64,000 bases of DNA, taken from Lentinula raphanica. Lineage: Eukaryota; Basidiomycota; Agaricomycetes; Agaricales; Omphalotaceae. The notes under the pieces are model-generated. The model had not been told where the DNA came from. It did not search any database and saw only the letters and a program-made list of their open reading frames with translations. The translations under genes were made by a program, and so were the position numbers. Shown here in pieces: positions 35,569 to 51,587 of the stretch. The stretch spans positions 868,001-932,000 of the forward strand of contig JANVFP010000008.1 of assembly GCA_027919835.1 (NCBI GenBank), given 5' to 3'. Each line of letters starts with the position of its first letter. Positions within the stretch are counted from its first letter, which is position 1.

Positions 35569-36278
35569 CTACCTAACCCTTGAATTCCAAGCATCGTCCA
35601 ACCGGTCGAGATATCCTTGAACCTCTTTAACGGCAGTCTTCCTCTCCTGCCTGGCTTGTTCCCATTCACGATCGACTATGATAGCGTCCAGGCTCAGTAG
35701 AGACTGGAGAAGCAGTTCGCTTAAGCGTGCGTGCTCTTTCTGGATCGGAGGAAACGATGTACCAGATAAGTCGGGCACGGAAACAGCAGGCTGAGGATCT
35801 GAGATAGTAGGCAAAGTTCGCAGGAAGTTTTCAAGCGATGGGACCAGCGATGAGCGAACCGAGGTAAGTTGCTTGTGGATTTGTGAGATCGTGGATGTTT
35901 CTGATTTCTGGGTAGGACCTCCGGGAGATGAGGCTGAGATGGTAGTTTCTGATGAACCGACGACCTGGATGGTGGCATTTGGCCGAAGTCTATAGGATGA
36001 TACTGATATTCTTTGAGAACTATGATGTGAGCGAGAAGTAAAATGGGACACAAACGAGGGGCATTATCATCTTTCAAAACTGCACCAGAATGAATCAACT
36101 TGATGGAATCGAGAGAGAGATGTGACCATTCGGAAACATATTCTTTCAGAACGCGCAAAGGTATTGAAGGATCTTGAACTTCAAATGCGACCCTTTATTG
36201 ATTTTGAGATATGGAGAGCTTTATAATAAATATGAGGAAAAGCGACCTTTCTGTTCCCCACTTGATGTTCAAATGCAT
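35569..36278 (-). CDS. Ubiquitin-like/BAG-domain co-chaperone
   Basis: Three exons (36278-36247, 36192-36056, 36002-35569) give 200 residues. The N-terminal ~75 residues read as a ubiquitin-like fold (MHLNIKWGTERVAFEV, DSIKLIHSGAVLKDDNAPL, NATIQVVG). The C-terminal ~90 residues are helical and fit a BAG domain (LTSVRSSLVPSLENFLRTL, then QKEHARLSELLLQSLLSLD and AVKEVQGYLDRLDDAW). BAG proteins bind the Hsp70 ATPase domain and release ADP; the ubiquitin-like part can dock to the proteasome (compare Bag101/102 of fission yeast). The first exon has only 32 coding bases. The gene is divergent to PBS2 with 154 bp between starts, and convergent with the Zn2Cys6 gene. Confidence 0.85.
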
Positions 36279-36432
36279 GGTATCGGAATGGGATTGTTTC
36301 TTGATAGACGCCCAAAGGACCCACGCCACGTGGGATGAGGTAATAACACTTATCAAAATGACGAATCGGTTTCCTTCCAAGTTCTTCTCTTCGCAGTCTC
36401 TACATATCTTTCATATTCTAATCCTTCTGACT

Positions 36433-38307
36433 ATGGAACCTCCGAGATCTTCTCGCGGTGTTGCTGGTCTCCTCAACCGTAACCAACATGGCTCTCGTCT
36501 ACCTCCAATGCCTCCATCTCTGCAGGCAAAACTCACCAATATGGCCAGAAGAAACAACAACAATGATGTCGATGACACCGCTACTTTACTTCAACAAGCT
36601 TCATTAGCTTCTCCTCCTTCTCCCAGTATCCCTCCTAACCTACGTGCAGCTGCTTCTTATCCTCCTCCTACCAAATCTACTCCACCTGTTGCAGGCGGCA
36701 TAGCCGCTCGACGGCGTTCGAAACCAAATTTTTCTCTCAAGGATATCAACGGTAACCTTGGCGGTGGTGCTTCAGCAGCTGGATTGGGTCAAGGGAGGCC
36801 AGTATTTGTTGCCAATGATTCTAGACGAGGACCTCTTGCCCATGCTCCGCCCGGCAGTCTTTTTTCATCCTTTGCAAACGTCATGTATGTTTAAAAACTC
36901 CGTATCCACGTTTTCAAACAGTTCATCATTTTCATCCAGAGATCCTAACGGACGGCTGAATTTCAAGGGGAAAGCCGTGCTTCATGCGAACGGCGTCAAC
37001 TTCGCCAATGGTGTTTCATTCCAGCTGAATATGGAAGACCTGGAAAGAGGGGATGAGCTCGGGAGAGGTAACTACGGCACAGTAACCAAGGTCCTCCACA
37101 CGCCTACTGGCGTCACAATGGCTTTGAAGGTATAGTGCTCTTCTCTTCCTTCATCCGTTATCCTCGATTAACCCTGCTGTAGGAAATCCGCCTCGAACTC
37201 GATAACGCCAAATTGAACGCCATCATCATGGAACTTGACGTATTACACAGGGCAGCATCGTCATCTCACATCGTAGACTTTTACGGCGCTTTCTTTGTCG
37301 AAGCATGCGTTTATTATTGCATGGAATACATGGATGGCGGTAGCCTCGATAAGTTAGTCAACTTTAGTTTTGGAGAAACTGTCCCCGCCCTTCATCCAAC
37401 TCCGGAGGGCGAGAGCGAGCTAGTTTGGCAGGGCGTACCAGAGGATGTGCTCGCCAGGATTGCAGGTAGCACGGTCAAGGGACTCAAGTTCTTGAAGGAT
37501 GAGTTAGGCATTATCCATCGAGGTTTGTTCCTCTCACTCTTGCCTTCCATCCTCTCATTATTTCGCAAACATTAGATGTCAAACCAACCAACGTGCTCAT
37601 CAACAATCGTGGACAAATTAAATTGTGCGATTTTGGGGTCTCTGGTCAGCTAGAAAAAAGTATCGCCAAGACTAATATCGGATGTCAAACATACATGGCT
37701 GTATGTTTCATCACATCGTCGAGCTTCCTATATGCTCATAACCATCTGTGTTTAGCCTGAAAGAATCTCTGGCGAGCACCAGAACACTGTTGGGACCTAC
37801 ACTGTGTCTTCGGATGTATGGTCTTTAGGTTTGTCAATAATTGAGATTGCGATTGGCAGGTACCCGTACCCACCCGAAGCGTACTCGAACATCCTAGCGC
37901 AGGTAAGATTGCATTGCGGTTTTTCTTTGATGACGCCCTTCTCACTGCTCGTTTCTACTTAACAGCTGAAGACGATTATCCAAGATGATGCACCAGCTCT
38001 GCCAGCGGATCGTTACTCTCCCGAGGCGTGCGAATGGGTTGCTAGTTGTCTGGTCAAAGCACCTGACGGGCGTGCTACCTACGCGGAGCTTCTCGAGCAT
38101 GAATTCATTCGACGGGATGAAGCTAAAGCAGGCGCGGAAGGTGGTGATGAGGTGGATATGGCTGGCTGGTACAGAACAGCGCTCGAATTCAAAGAAGCAA
38201 AGACAGCTCACACCCAAGCCTTGGCAGCTGCTGCTTTGGCTCCCCCGGTGCAGCCTGGACATCCTGTCTTGAGTGCCCCAGCAACCACAAGAATAGGAGT
38301 GGATTGA
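36433..38307 (+). CDS. PBS2: MAP kinase kinase of the HOG pathway (Pbs2)
   Basis: Six exons (36433-36884, 36940-37129, 37183-37522, 37576-37700, 37756-37902, 37966-38307) encode 531 residues. A ~180-residue Pro/Ser/Asn-rich N-terminus precedes the kinase domain: [76 protein letters not shown], activation loop [17 protein letters not shown] with the two phosphorylatable residues (Ser and Thr), and [17 protein letters not shown]. The [20 protein letters not shown] and activation-loop text are typical of Pbs2 rather than Ste7 or Mkk. It should pass osmotic and oxidative stress signals to the Hog1 kinase in the cytoplasm. Confidence 0.93.
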
Positions 38308-39493
38308 TGGTCTGCAGTGCATGCCGCATGGCGTACCACGAGTCGTGGTCGCTGTTGCTATGCACTACCTCATCTCCAACGCTTTACCCGAGGAGTCAAA
38401 TCATGCTTTTGTCGCTTCTGAAGCGGCCTACATTAAATATAAAACCTGCTCTTGCATGCCTGCGATTTACACATATGTCAGAAGATATGGCGACTTTCCT
38501 TAACTCGCCGATCTTTTCACAAACAAACACCTCGTTCTGGCGGATTATAATCGGGATTTCCTTTCTGATACTCCACCCAGTCATAGATGAAATGTCACCT
38601 TCTGTCACCTTCTGTCAACGATACCAGACGATACCTTGGCCTCCTTATCCTCTACAGTACACGCTTGGTACACCTGCCACATATCATTGGCATCCCTATT
38701 CAACCCCAATCAACCAACCTTTCGCTACGCTGGTTTCTCACCTGATTTCCAGGGTTCTCCGCCACTGCATCAATCGACTTCGCCAAGGTTTCCCCCATTA
38801 ACATATTTTCCTGCTGTTTTTCGAATACCCTTCATGCTAGTCTAGGCTAGTCTCCGCATCTGCTTCATCCAATCTTGATTCTGTCTCTGTCCTATATTCG
38901 CGCTGGCGCGACGAGCATCTCGTCAAATGTGACTTTCTGTCGGCAACCGTTTCAATCGACCCCCGCGTTTTTTTAGCTGCTTCATTCTCTCGCGACGGGT
39001 GTTTTGGTCGTTTATCATCCTTTGCGCTCGTTCCTTTCGTTTACCTTCACGTTCCGGTGTTTTGTAAAACATGAGCAACCCAAAGAAACTGTACTATATA
39101 CATTATATTCTATACCTAGAGATCCCACAACTAAATACAGTATGTAAATATCTTGCGTACATTGCTCGGCGTTGGTTGAAAGTTCCAATTTTTGACTTCA
39201 TGATCAAGAGTGGACGAAAATTTGAAAATTTGATCTCCGCGCAAGTCACGTGCTGACGTTCTGCATGAGTAACAGATCACGCTTCACGATTTCTTCTTTT
39301 TTGTGTACACCCAACACCAGGTTCACAACAGCTTCTTCAAACTTCCGGATCGTTCACGTCTTGAGGATTGCTACCAAAATCGATTCGCACATACTGCCGC
39401 TCAACTTCTCCTATCAGTGCCTCCTTGAGCTGTAACTGCTATTTCTCAGCACGTCACCTACAGCGTTTCTCCATCACTGATATCATTCATCTC
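38308..39493. other. Intergenic region between PBS2 and Brc1 genes
   Basis: About 1.19 kb. I see no supported gene. It holds the PBS2 3' end and the Brc1 promoter. A small local duplication (TGTC ACCTTC, twice) is near 38593-38615, and a CACGTG box is at about 39247. The pyrimidine-rich stretch 39290-39480 is probably leader. Confidence 0.5.
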
Positions 39494-42400
39494 ATGGCCC
39501 AAATCTTCAACAAACTTGTGATTTATCTACCTTCTTCGCTTTCTGCTATTCGTGTGCGGCAACTCACTGATCTCATTGAGACCCACGGAGGAACCGTCGC
39601 TCGTTCAGCCGACGATACGACCATAACCCATGTCGTGACAAATTCTCACCGTTTTGAGGGGTGGCAGAACTTCCAAGGGGAAACAACTTCGAGGCCAGTG
39701 TGTACGGTGCGTATATAACTCCCCTGTGGATTAGGCCCTTTCTGATTTTTCATATCTGATATAGGAAAAGTGGTTAGAACGTTCTGTGATTCTAGGAAAG
39801 CTACAGCCGTTCGTAGCACGCTAGTCTCGACTTTGGTTTGTTGACCTGATATCTGCTATAGATCTTCCAACTACTCAGCTGACCCCTGTCAGTTGTTCTC
39901 TGGAGTGGTCGGGTGTGCGGCAGACGTGAGTCAAGTTGGCTGGAACATTCGTAGACTCTGAGATTCACTTCCATCATAGCTCTTTCCTTCGGATGTCGAG
40001 GTCTTGTCTGCTGGAATAACTGCATTCGGGGGTCAATGGCGCTCCGGTCTCACTAAAGATGTCACTCATCTCTTCACCTTGGGCTCCGACTCCGAGAAAT
40101 ATCAAAATGCTCTCGATTATAAGAAAGAAGTGCCCATTACCATTCTTTTACCCCATTGGTTCGACGATGTCATAAGGTTGGGGATGGGAAATCTGGATGT
40201 TTCTCCTTACGAATGGCCTGAACCGCTTGTGTTACAACCCAACAAGGCTTTGGATAACGAAAGGAAGAAGAAGTCGAACAAGGTGGAGCTAAATAAGGAG
40301 ATACTTTTCTCTACGACGTCGTGGAACGCGGAGTCCGCCACGACCAAGATAATGTCCCCGAAGCAAGTGTTTGGCCAACGTCGTGTCTTGCTCAGTTCTT
40401 CCCTCGGACTCGGTGCACGAAGAACTGCGATTGAGAAGTTTGTTGAAAGGGCAGACGGTATCGTCATCCCACTAAGAAATACCGATGGAGATGGAGATGC
40501 GAACGAGGAAGCCCAGAAAATCCTGGATTGCGATATATTTGTCACAAGGTTTCGAAGTGGCACTGCTTACTTCAAAGTTTGTGCACTCCCTCGTCTTGCT
40601 TTGATTACGCTGACATTCCAGATAGGCAGCCAGAGCTGGAAAGACCATAGCATCTATGTCCTGGGTCTTCCATGTTCTCTCTATCGGCATCCTTACTCCG
40701 CCCTTGGACCAGCTTCTTCACTATCCTATACCCAAGCGGCCCATCGAAGGTTTCGCAGCACATGTATGTATTTCCTCTTCGTGAGCTGCGATCCACTGAT
40801 CTCCATCTTCACAGGAACTCACGATTACGAACTTCACCGGCGATGCGAGAGAATACATTAAGAAACTTGTTTGCACTATGGGTGCTAAGTTTACTCCTAG
40901 TATGTCCAGTAAGAATACTGTCCTGATAGCAGCACAGTAAGTCTATCGCTCAATTCAGTTTGATGACCCTCCGGTATTCAAGTTGTGAAATAGGATCGAT
41001 GGTACTAAGACCGACCGTGCTCGTGCTTGGGGTATTCCAATTGTCAATCATCTTTGGCTAGAAGACTGTTTCGTCAACTGGAAGAACATGACTGTTGGTA
41101 ATGATCGTTATATCCATTTCCCTCAAGGTTCAAACTTCGCTCCACGCCTCGGAGAGCGGGGATTGGATCCTCATATCGAGGATCCGGATGAGTTGGATCG
41201 ACTCGAGGAAGAAGAAGCTGATCAGGAGGCCGAAGAAGAGTTGAGGGGCGATCAAGAGCCTGCTGTTGTCCCTGCCCGTGGTGCTTTGACTCAGGATAGT
41301 GCCCGCGATGTGGGAGAGGTAGCTGATATTGCTATGGGGGCCTATGATGAACCAGTCATTCACCAGACAGACGAAGCGCACGCCATGCATGTCGACGTCG
41401 ATGCAGAACCTGCTCATACTCGAACAACGCCACAGACGCCTGTGTCAAGACCGAGGCCTAAACCTCGAGCAACGTCGAGAAAAGATAACAACGACGATTT
41501 TGACACCACTGCTGTGCCCAGGAAAAGCCCGACAAAGCTTTCTTTTCGCCGTTCCCCGGTTATCGAAACCGAAGCACCTCAAATAGATTTGGACGTTCAT
41601 AGCGCTTCTGAGAAAGAGAACCGATATGGGAGTGATGGGAATGAGGAGGAAAAGGAATTTGAGGGAACTACTTCTTCAAAGAGAAGAAAGGTGCAGGATT
41701 CGAAGAGATTCCATGGGAAGCGACGAGTTTCTCATATCGTCGACTCCCCTGAAAGTGAGGAGGAGCTTGAAGTCCACCTCCCCAAACGCTCTCCCGCTGC
41801 TCGGGCCAAAGCCAAACCTGACCGGAGTAAACCTGCAGTAAAACGAACTCGATATGTCTCGGACGATGAGCCAAAGGAATTGGATGACGAGGAAGGCGAC
41901 GACCCGCAGAAGAAGAAGACTGGTCGTGACGACGAGGACAATGATCGTGTCGGACCCCCGAGTCGGAAACGGGGACGACCATCCAAACAGGACTCTGCGA
42001 AACACGATAATCGAAATCGAGCATCGGACACGGAAGAGTCTGATGATGAGCCACGTCCACAGACTCCGCAAGCCAAACCTGTCTCCAAGGTTCAAGTAAA
42101 TGTGGGACCGTCCCCCAAACAGGTTCTGGTAATGATGCCTAGTTTAGGGGAATCTACTCGATCTGCAGGTCCATCTTCGCCGTCCAAAGCCCTGACCAAA
42201 TCCAGCAATGTGACTGTTGCCTCAGCGGAACGCCGTGCGAGGCCTAGTATTCGTACAGACACTCTTGATTCACCTGCTAGCGGCAGTGGAAGACCGTCAA
42301 GGCGCGCAGCAGAACGAGCTTCGCAACAGCTTCACGACACGGTCATGCCTGATTTGGTCAAATATGAATCAGAAATGAGAAAACGTCGGAGACAGAGCTC

Positions 42401-43346
42401 GTCCAGTGTGTCCGCACTGCCCCGCGATTATTCGGAGGATGATGAGCATCAAGGCAGAATGCACAGAAAGGGCAAGGACCAAGCGAAGGCAAAAGAAGAT
42501 AATCCTGTTATCAATGGAAGGAAGAGGAAGATATCGTCTAGCCGGGACACAGTCGAGGCGGACAGACCCGCTCTTTCGCCACCCAAGAAAATCAAGAAAC
42601 GCAAACCTGGATCTGTCCGGGTGATGACTACCCAAGTGAGTTTGAGCGATGATACCAGGAAGGTAAAAGAGTTTTGTCGCTTGGATCACAAGCTTGACCA
42701 TTGAATGCAACCACACAGGAGCTGGAGAAACTCGGAGCAAAATTTGTCACTAAACCCAGAGAATGTACACATCTCATCGCAACGAAGATTACCCGAACGG
42801 AAAAATTTCTATGTGCGATGGCTGTCTCCCCGTGGATCCTCACTGATCAATGGATTCATCAATCGGTCGCTGCAAAGACCCTGTTGCGTTAGTCTCTCAT
42901 CTGTTCTCTATCCATTGGCCATCAGAAGTTGACATTTTGCAGCCGAGGAACCGTTCTACCTCAAAGACAGAGGGAAGTGGAACATCGATTTGAAGAAATC
43001 CCTTGATGAAGCAAAGAAACTGAAGTACCCACTGCTCGCTGGCCGGGTGTTCTACGTAACGCCAGGCGTCAAAGAGGATCGCAGTCTTCTGAACAATGTT
43101 ATCAGTGCATTTGGTGGTAAGATGGTTGCATGCATGCCGAATGACAGACAGTTATTGTCGAATGGACGACAATTACCGATGCGGCACCTTTTGACTTGCG
43201 AGGATGACCGGAAATTGTGGGAACCGATAGCAAAAGTGGCTTATATTCACAACATAGAGCTGCTCCTCCAGGGTGTTTTGAATCAGTTTATGGACTTTGA
43301 CAATCCAGAATTCCATATAGATGGAACATTGGATGTTGAGAGTTAA
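39494..43346 (+). CDS. BRC1: Multi-BRCT DNA damage response protein (Brc1/Rtt107)
   Basis: Nine exons (39494-39706, 39765-39808, 39862-39925, 39980-40576, 40626-40763, 40815-40936, 40994-42662, 42719-42887, 42943-43346) encode 1,139 residues. Four BRCT repeats fill the first ~480 residues: LIETHGGTVARSADD.. EKWLERS; LFSGVVGCAAD.. GITAFGGQWR.. HWFDDVIRLG; VLLSSSLGLG.. ASMSWVFHVLS; ITNFTGDAREYIKKL.. NHLWLEDCF. A ~500-residue acidic, basic and Ser-rich linker follows, then two C-terminal BRCTs (LEKLGAKFVTKPRECTHLIA.. SPWILTDQWIHQS; AGRVFYVTPGV.. GGKMV). This 4+2 layout is that of Brc1/Rtt107, which binds gamma-H2A and scaffolds replication-fork repair. YAK1 follows 72 bp downstream on the same strand. 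Confidence 0.88.
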
Positions 43347-43418
43347 ATATCAATTTTTTGTACAAATTTTTTATTTTGTGATGGCTGCGTGAAGTACATA
43401 ATGCTGTAATCAGATGAT

Positions 43419-47367
<3,949 letters not shown>

Positions 47368-47888
47368 ATACACTGAACGAGTGAGAAGGCATTGATGAGT
47401 AAAAACAAAGTCCGAGCTACTTACACGCTCTGCTTTATGGACATAATGCACTTCTCGATTTCGTTGGCACAAATTTTTCTTCTCTTCCCTTTTTTCCTCT
47501 TTCAGTATCATTCAAAAACTGATCACACAATATGCCCGTAATCACTACATATGCTGACCTTGGTCGCTACTCTTTGCCTTGGTTCCCGGTGATTCAACTG
47601 GATCCTCTTGATCTAGAATTTTTGTTCATTAGCATGAGCAAGCCTCATCGCAGAATTGGCTTCATGAATATTCATGTGTGCTTGCCCTTTGGTTTTTGAA
47701 GGATTGTACAATCATTTGCACGATTATACACTTCACCGCATACTTTTCCGGTCAATCGTTTTTTCCATATCAATTACCCTTGCAGTTGTTTTCTTTTTTT
47801 TTCACTTATTCTCATAATCCAACGTCGCGAATGCCACTCGCCGCAGAGACAGGATTTATAGAATGATAAGCCGCGGACCACCTGGAGT
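47368..47888. other. Intergenic region between convergent YAK1 and phosphatase genes
   Basis: About 520 bp between two stop codons. No gene is seen; the segment should hold both 3' untranslated regions and terminators. Two poly-pyrimidine runs (near 47470-47505 and 47785-47810) are the only visible features. Confidence 0.5.
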
Positions 47889-48925
47889 CTACAGTGTATT
47901 GAATATTTCCTCAAGCTCCCAAGCACCTGTCCAGTATTTGACCTGGCACTTGAGACCAAATTTTTCACCATCTCGAGCGATGCGCTTGGGCAAACCACCA
48001 AATGTTCGACAGCAAAGGATGTCTTGGCTGAGAAAGGGAATCAAGCGACATGGACGAAGATTCTGAGAAAACGCTAACCTTCGGAGATGTAATGACGGAC
48101 AGAAGTCGTTGGAACCATCACCAACATAGATCATACGATCGTATCCATTGCCATCTCGCGCGAGGAACGCGTCCAACTCTTCGCCTTTGGCAGAAACTTG
48201 TTATGGGAATACGATCAACGCAAGGAACTAAACCATACCTTTACACATGTTAGGACCACACCCGATCTTGCAATTATGCTGAGGTCCATCTGGGTCTATC
48301 CTACGACGTAGCTTCAACAAACCTGATTCGTCCCACTCGGCTGGATTTGTGACGATCTCTTGGAACAGCGTATCAAGACTTTTTTCCTATCGAGATTTCT
48401 ATGACTCAATCAGAATCTTCAAGATAGAAACGAGATATACTTTGAGAATTGTCGAGATAAAGACAGAGTTCGCGTTGGACAAGCACAAGAACGTGGTTTT
48501 GCCCCTTGATTTTAGATTCGTCACGGCTCGTATCATTGCAGGGTGCTATCTAGAATGAGTGGGTGATCCTTGGGGTGATGCATTGTGCTGACTCACGTAT
48601 GGTATGACTTTCAGAGCATGCTCGATATCTTGTCTTGTCATCCCTCTTTCATGTCCTTCACGTAGCGATTGCGCCCTTGAGTACACAATTGAACAGATCC
48701 AAAAGTTCATCGTTGACTGGTGAACTTACATCAAATCAGTCCACTGGACACTACTCTCCAGATCCTCCATCTTTCGACGGATATCAGGCGCGTGGACTTC
48801 GAAAATCCATCTATCAGTATCCTGGTCAGCCATAGACCTATTTGTTCTAGATAAGAAACATAGCGGGAACGTTTTCTCAGGACTTGCCAGTCAAAGTCGA
48901 ATATAACAAGCTGTCTTTCGGCCAT
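47889..48925 (-). CDS. PHOSPHO1-like HAD phosphatase
   Basis: Seven exons (48925-48888, 48837-48730, 48675-48597, 48545-48441, 48386-48239, 48184-48079, 48027-47889) encode 240 residues, close to the family size. HAD motif I is VIFDFDWSMADQDTD with the DxD pair, motif II is FLCLSNANS, and motif IV is YVGDGSNDFCP. A cysteine-rich CKIGCGPNMCKGEE precedes motif IV, and the end reads VKYWTGAWELEEIF. The family (PF06888-type) includes PHOSPHO1/2 and yeast YNL010W, which act on small phosphomonoesters such as phosphoethanolamine, phosphocholine or pyridoxal phosphate. Intron 1 (48887-48838), which splits the Trp of motif I, is GC-AG with donor GCAAGT. A longer start in frame exists at 49033. Confidence 0.87.
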
Positions 48926-49152
48926 GGTGATATCTTCTGTTACCTTCACAAGTCGGGATGGAATGGAATGATGAATGTTCAATCGATGTAAAAAAGTGAA
49001 AGTGCTCTCGGGCCGCCGGTTCGAAGCTTTCATTTTGTGATGTTACTGATGAACACATAACGCACGTCGCACAAGGTCGCACATCGTATCAAACTCGAGA
49101 ACCCCCGAGGCTGACACTGTGCAGTGGTACATATGCGCAGGAGAAACAGAAA

Positions 49153-49731
49153 CTACTCCAAGACTGTTTTCAGCGTATGTAGAATGCCCTTCTCCAGCGC
49201 CAACAATACCTCAGGCTTGCCTACGTAGCTCTGCATGTCTATCGAAAGAAATACTTGTTTCCCAAATCTTCTTGCTATGAGGAGCCAGATATATCATGAA
49301 GGCACGCGCGTAAGCTTGCAAAGAATGGAACTCGTTACCTAGTCGCTGAGCCATAGGTATAGAGGTATCCGAATTGGAGGTTCTGAAAATGCTCGTGGTT
49401 GCCGTGTTAGTCGTTCCCTACAACGAGTTCGTTTCAAGAATAAGAATGCACCCAAGCTGTGTCTACTTACAGCCTTGGGTGGCATTGCGCAGGACCAATC
49501 ACGACATAGACTACCTGAAAGAGGAGCTTTTTCTACTTCTCCTTCCAATAGTTCTGTCGGGGAAGCCCAGATCATACACGAGTCAACCATCTGCGTTATC
49601 TGAAGAGCAAACGCAGGTATCGATGGGTTATCGGACGGAATGTAACGAACTTGAGTTGAAATCATGGTCGAAGAGAAAGAAGAATTTGGCGGCCCGGGTT
49701 GTTCTTTACCACGTTCTTTGAACTGAACCAT
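49153..49731 (-). CDS. Proteasome assembly chaperone 4 (PAC4-like)
   Basis: Three exons (49731-49471, 49417-49339, 49274-49153) give 153 residues. The text fits the PAC4 family: IPAFALQITQMVDSCMIWA, the pattern RDWSCAMPP, ATTSIFRTSNSDTSIPMAQRL and ARRFGKQVFLSIDM. PAC3/PAC4 heterodimers help order the alpha ring of the 20S proteasome. The chosen start is the first ATG of the conserved frame. The frame stays open upstream without another ATG, into the divergent GRF gene, so an additional 5' exon is possible. The ATG lies only 10 bp from that of the GRF gene. Confidence 0.8.
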
Positions 49732-49741
49732 GCAAGTTTGA

Positions 49742-50139
49742 ATGCCTGTGGACAAGATTATTCACGTATCTCCAGTTGATCATTCAGGAATCGTTCGCTG
49801 CTATATACACGAGCTCGAAGCTTTACGAAGAACCAGTCAAACGGCTGAAAACACCAGCCGGTATGTATCAACCATTACTTCACTGTTATCTTGTCCAATA
49901 ACAACAGCCTTCTCATCTCTCGTCCTTCACAGGGAGTTTTACTGTTGTCGAAAGAATCCTGAAGATCGTTGTGACTTCTTCTGTCAGCTTCCTTCGACTC
50001 TGAACATGCTCATAACTTCAAAGCTAATAACCTCCTATCACATTCAGTCTGGGTTGACCAATTAACAGCCGGAATGCCTCACCAACTGCCACCCATGTCG
50101 CAAATGACCTCCTCGGAAAGTAATCCTCACCTTGTTTAA
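49742..50139 (+). CDS. GRF-type zinc finger protein
   Basis: Three exons (49742-49860, 49933-49982, 50048-50139) encode 86 residues. Residues ~19-62 follow the GRF finger: RCYIHELEALRRTSQT, then N, then REFYCCRKNPEDRCDFFFWVD (zinc ligands Cys, His, Cys, Cys; aromatic FF.W end). GRF fingers bind single-stranded DNA in APE2, TOP3A and NEIL3. The last intron (49983-50047, donor GTCAGC, branch GCTAATAAC) is required to create the FFFW. A TGA immediately precedes the ATG. The stop lies 15 bp before the start of the coiled-coil gene, in the same direction. A 33-nt GTAATC...ATAG intron near 50122-50154 would fuse the two in frame, so these may be one gene. Confidence 0.75.
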
Positions 50140-50154
50140 TTTTCGAAGATAGCA

Positions 50155-51100
50155 ATGACCATTCCTACCTTCTCGATTCAACAGACACCAACCCGTACCT
50201 CACAGGCTCCTCGCACACCTTCAAAAACGCGGTTGGATGCAATTGAGGAAGCCTTGGCAGAAAAGAAGATGTCCGATTCTCGTGTGAATGGCAACTATCA
50301 ATTCTCCACGCCCTCTGCTAGTACTCGAACCATCCGAGTCAAAACCCCTGGGCAATTGAAGCGCGATGAGGAAATCATGCGTGCTTTGTCGGAAACTCCT
50401 AGTCAAAGCACGCACCGGGATAATGATGCTAACGTGTTCCAGTCCAGTCAGAAACCTCCTTCAAATTACAAGCTTACGCCTCTTTCTCAAGAGAGTAATG
50501 ATCATGAAGAAGATGATTCCTTTGCCGGTATTCCCTTGACTCCTCCTTCAACTCAGGGAAACAAACGATCCCGCAACGAGTATATAGACGAAGACGCGGA
50601 GTTTGATTATTCCAATAGCCCTTCCAAAAACAAAGGAAAGAAGAAAGCTATCTTCACACATGACCAGGCAAGTTATGTCCGCGTTGAAATGTGTACACGC
50701 AAGGGAAATAAGCATCCATTGTAGATCACTCCAACGACTTCTGCGAAAGACGTCACCGATGTCGCCAAAACATCGGCCTCCCTCAAGTTAACTGGGATCA
50801 TAGAGAGTTTGGAGATATTCAAAGGCCAGGTGGTCACACTCGAACGGCAGGTAAAGGCTTTCAAGAAGGGCAACGAGGCCAAATTGGAGAAGATTCAAAG
50901 TCTTGAAACTGAAAATCAAGCGTAAGTAGACTTCTCATTGGACTTCAATCGGAGAAACGCCTGTCTTAACACCGTGCTCAGGTTGAGATCCGAAAACGAT
51001 AAGTGCGTTCTTGTCTGGGTCGTTAACGTTGTAAATCACAGTGCTCAAAGATCAATACAAACAGACTGCGAGAGAAAATCCGACAGATGGAAAAACGCTG
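50155..51100 (+). CDS. Coiled-coil protein of unknown function
   Basis: Exons 50155-50667, 50725-50921, 50982-51002 and 51064-51100 give 255 residues. The first ~170 are disordered, with TP and SP sites and an acidic patch. Residues ~185-255 form a coiled coil (LKLTGIIESLEIF, VTLERQVKAFKKGNEAKLEK, SLETENQALRSENDKLREKI) ending MEKR before a TGA at 51098-51100. The same frame stays open after this TGA (YQDFLNQGTQETLGT), ending at a good GTATGT donor near 51148, so the TGA may have replaced a Trp codon. A further coding-like segment (LNESGLSGSIGAKTAHDLEN) lies at 51490-51587. Intron 1 (50668-50724) is GC-AG. The gene may be the C-terminal part of the GRF gene just upstream. Confidence 0.65.
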
Positions 51101-51587
51101 ATACCAGGATTTTCTCAATCAAGGCACTCAAGAGACTTTGGGGACTGTATGTTTTGCTTCATTAACATGTATTTCTATGGCCAAGCTCCTTGGTATTTTC
51201 TCTATGTGATACATATCGTGCTTGAGAACGCGACCGCAAACGATTCGGCTCCGGAGCATAGCAAGTACTCTGTCTTACGCATCGTAGCGCTGACAATTGG
51301 CTAGAAAACTCATGATGGTTGTGACGGTGCACACACAACAGGTATCTCCACGGCAAGTTCGCTTTCCCTGTTTGAATAACGAATTACTTTCTGTTCTGTG
51401 GTCAATGATTTGCAACACTCAAATTTCTGACTTGACGTTCTTCTGTATCCTCGTTCTGCTTTTAGATGAGCTTTCTTTGTGTTTTCAGTTGAACGAGTCT
51501 GGACTCAGCGGCTCCATTGGCGCAAAAACAGCTCATGACCTCGAGAACCATCGAGACATGTGGATGAAAGCACGATATGTTCATTAA

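Noticed and set aside
41668..42095. Minus-strand frames of 118-139 residues inside the Brc1 gene
   Set aside because: They mirror the low-complexity charged linker of the plus-strand BRCT protein and carry no domain.
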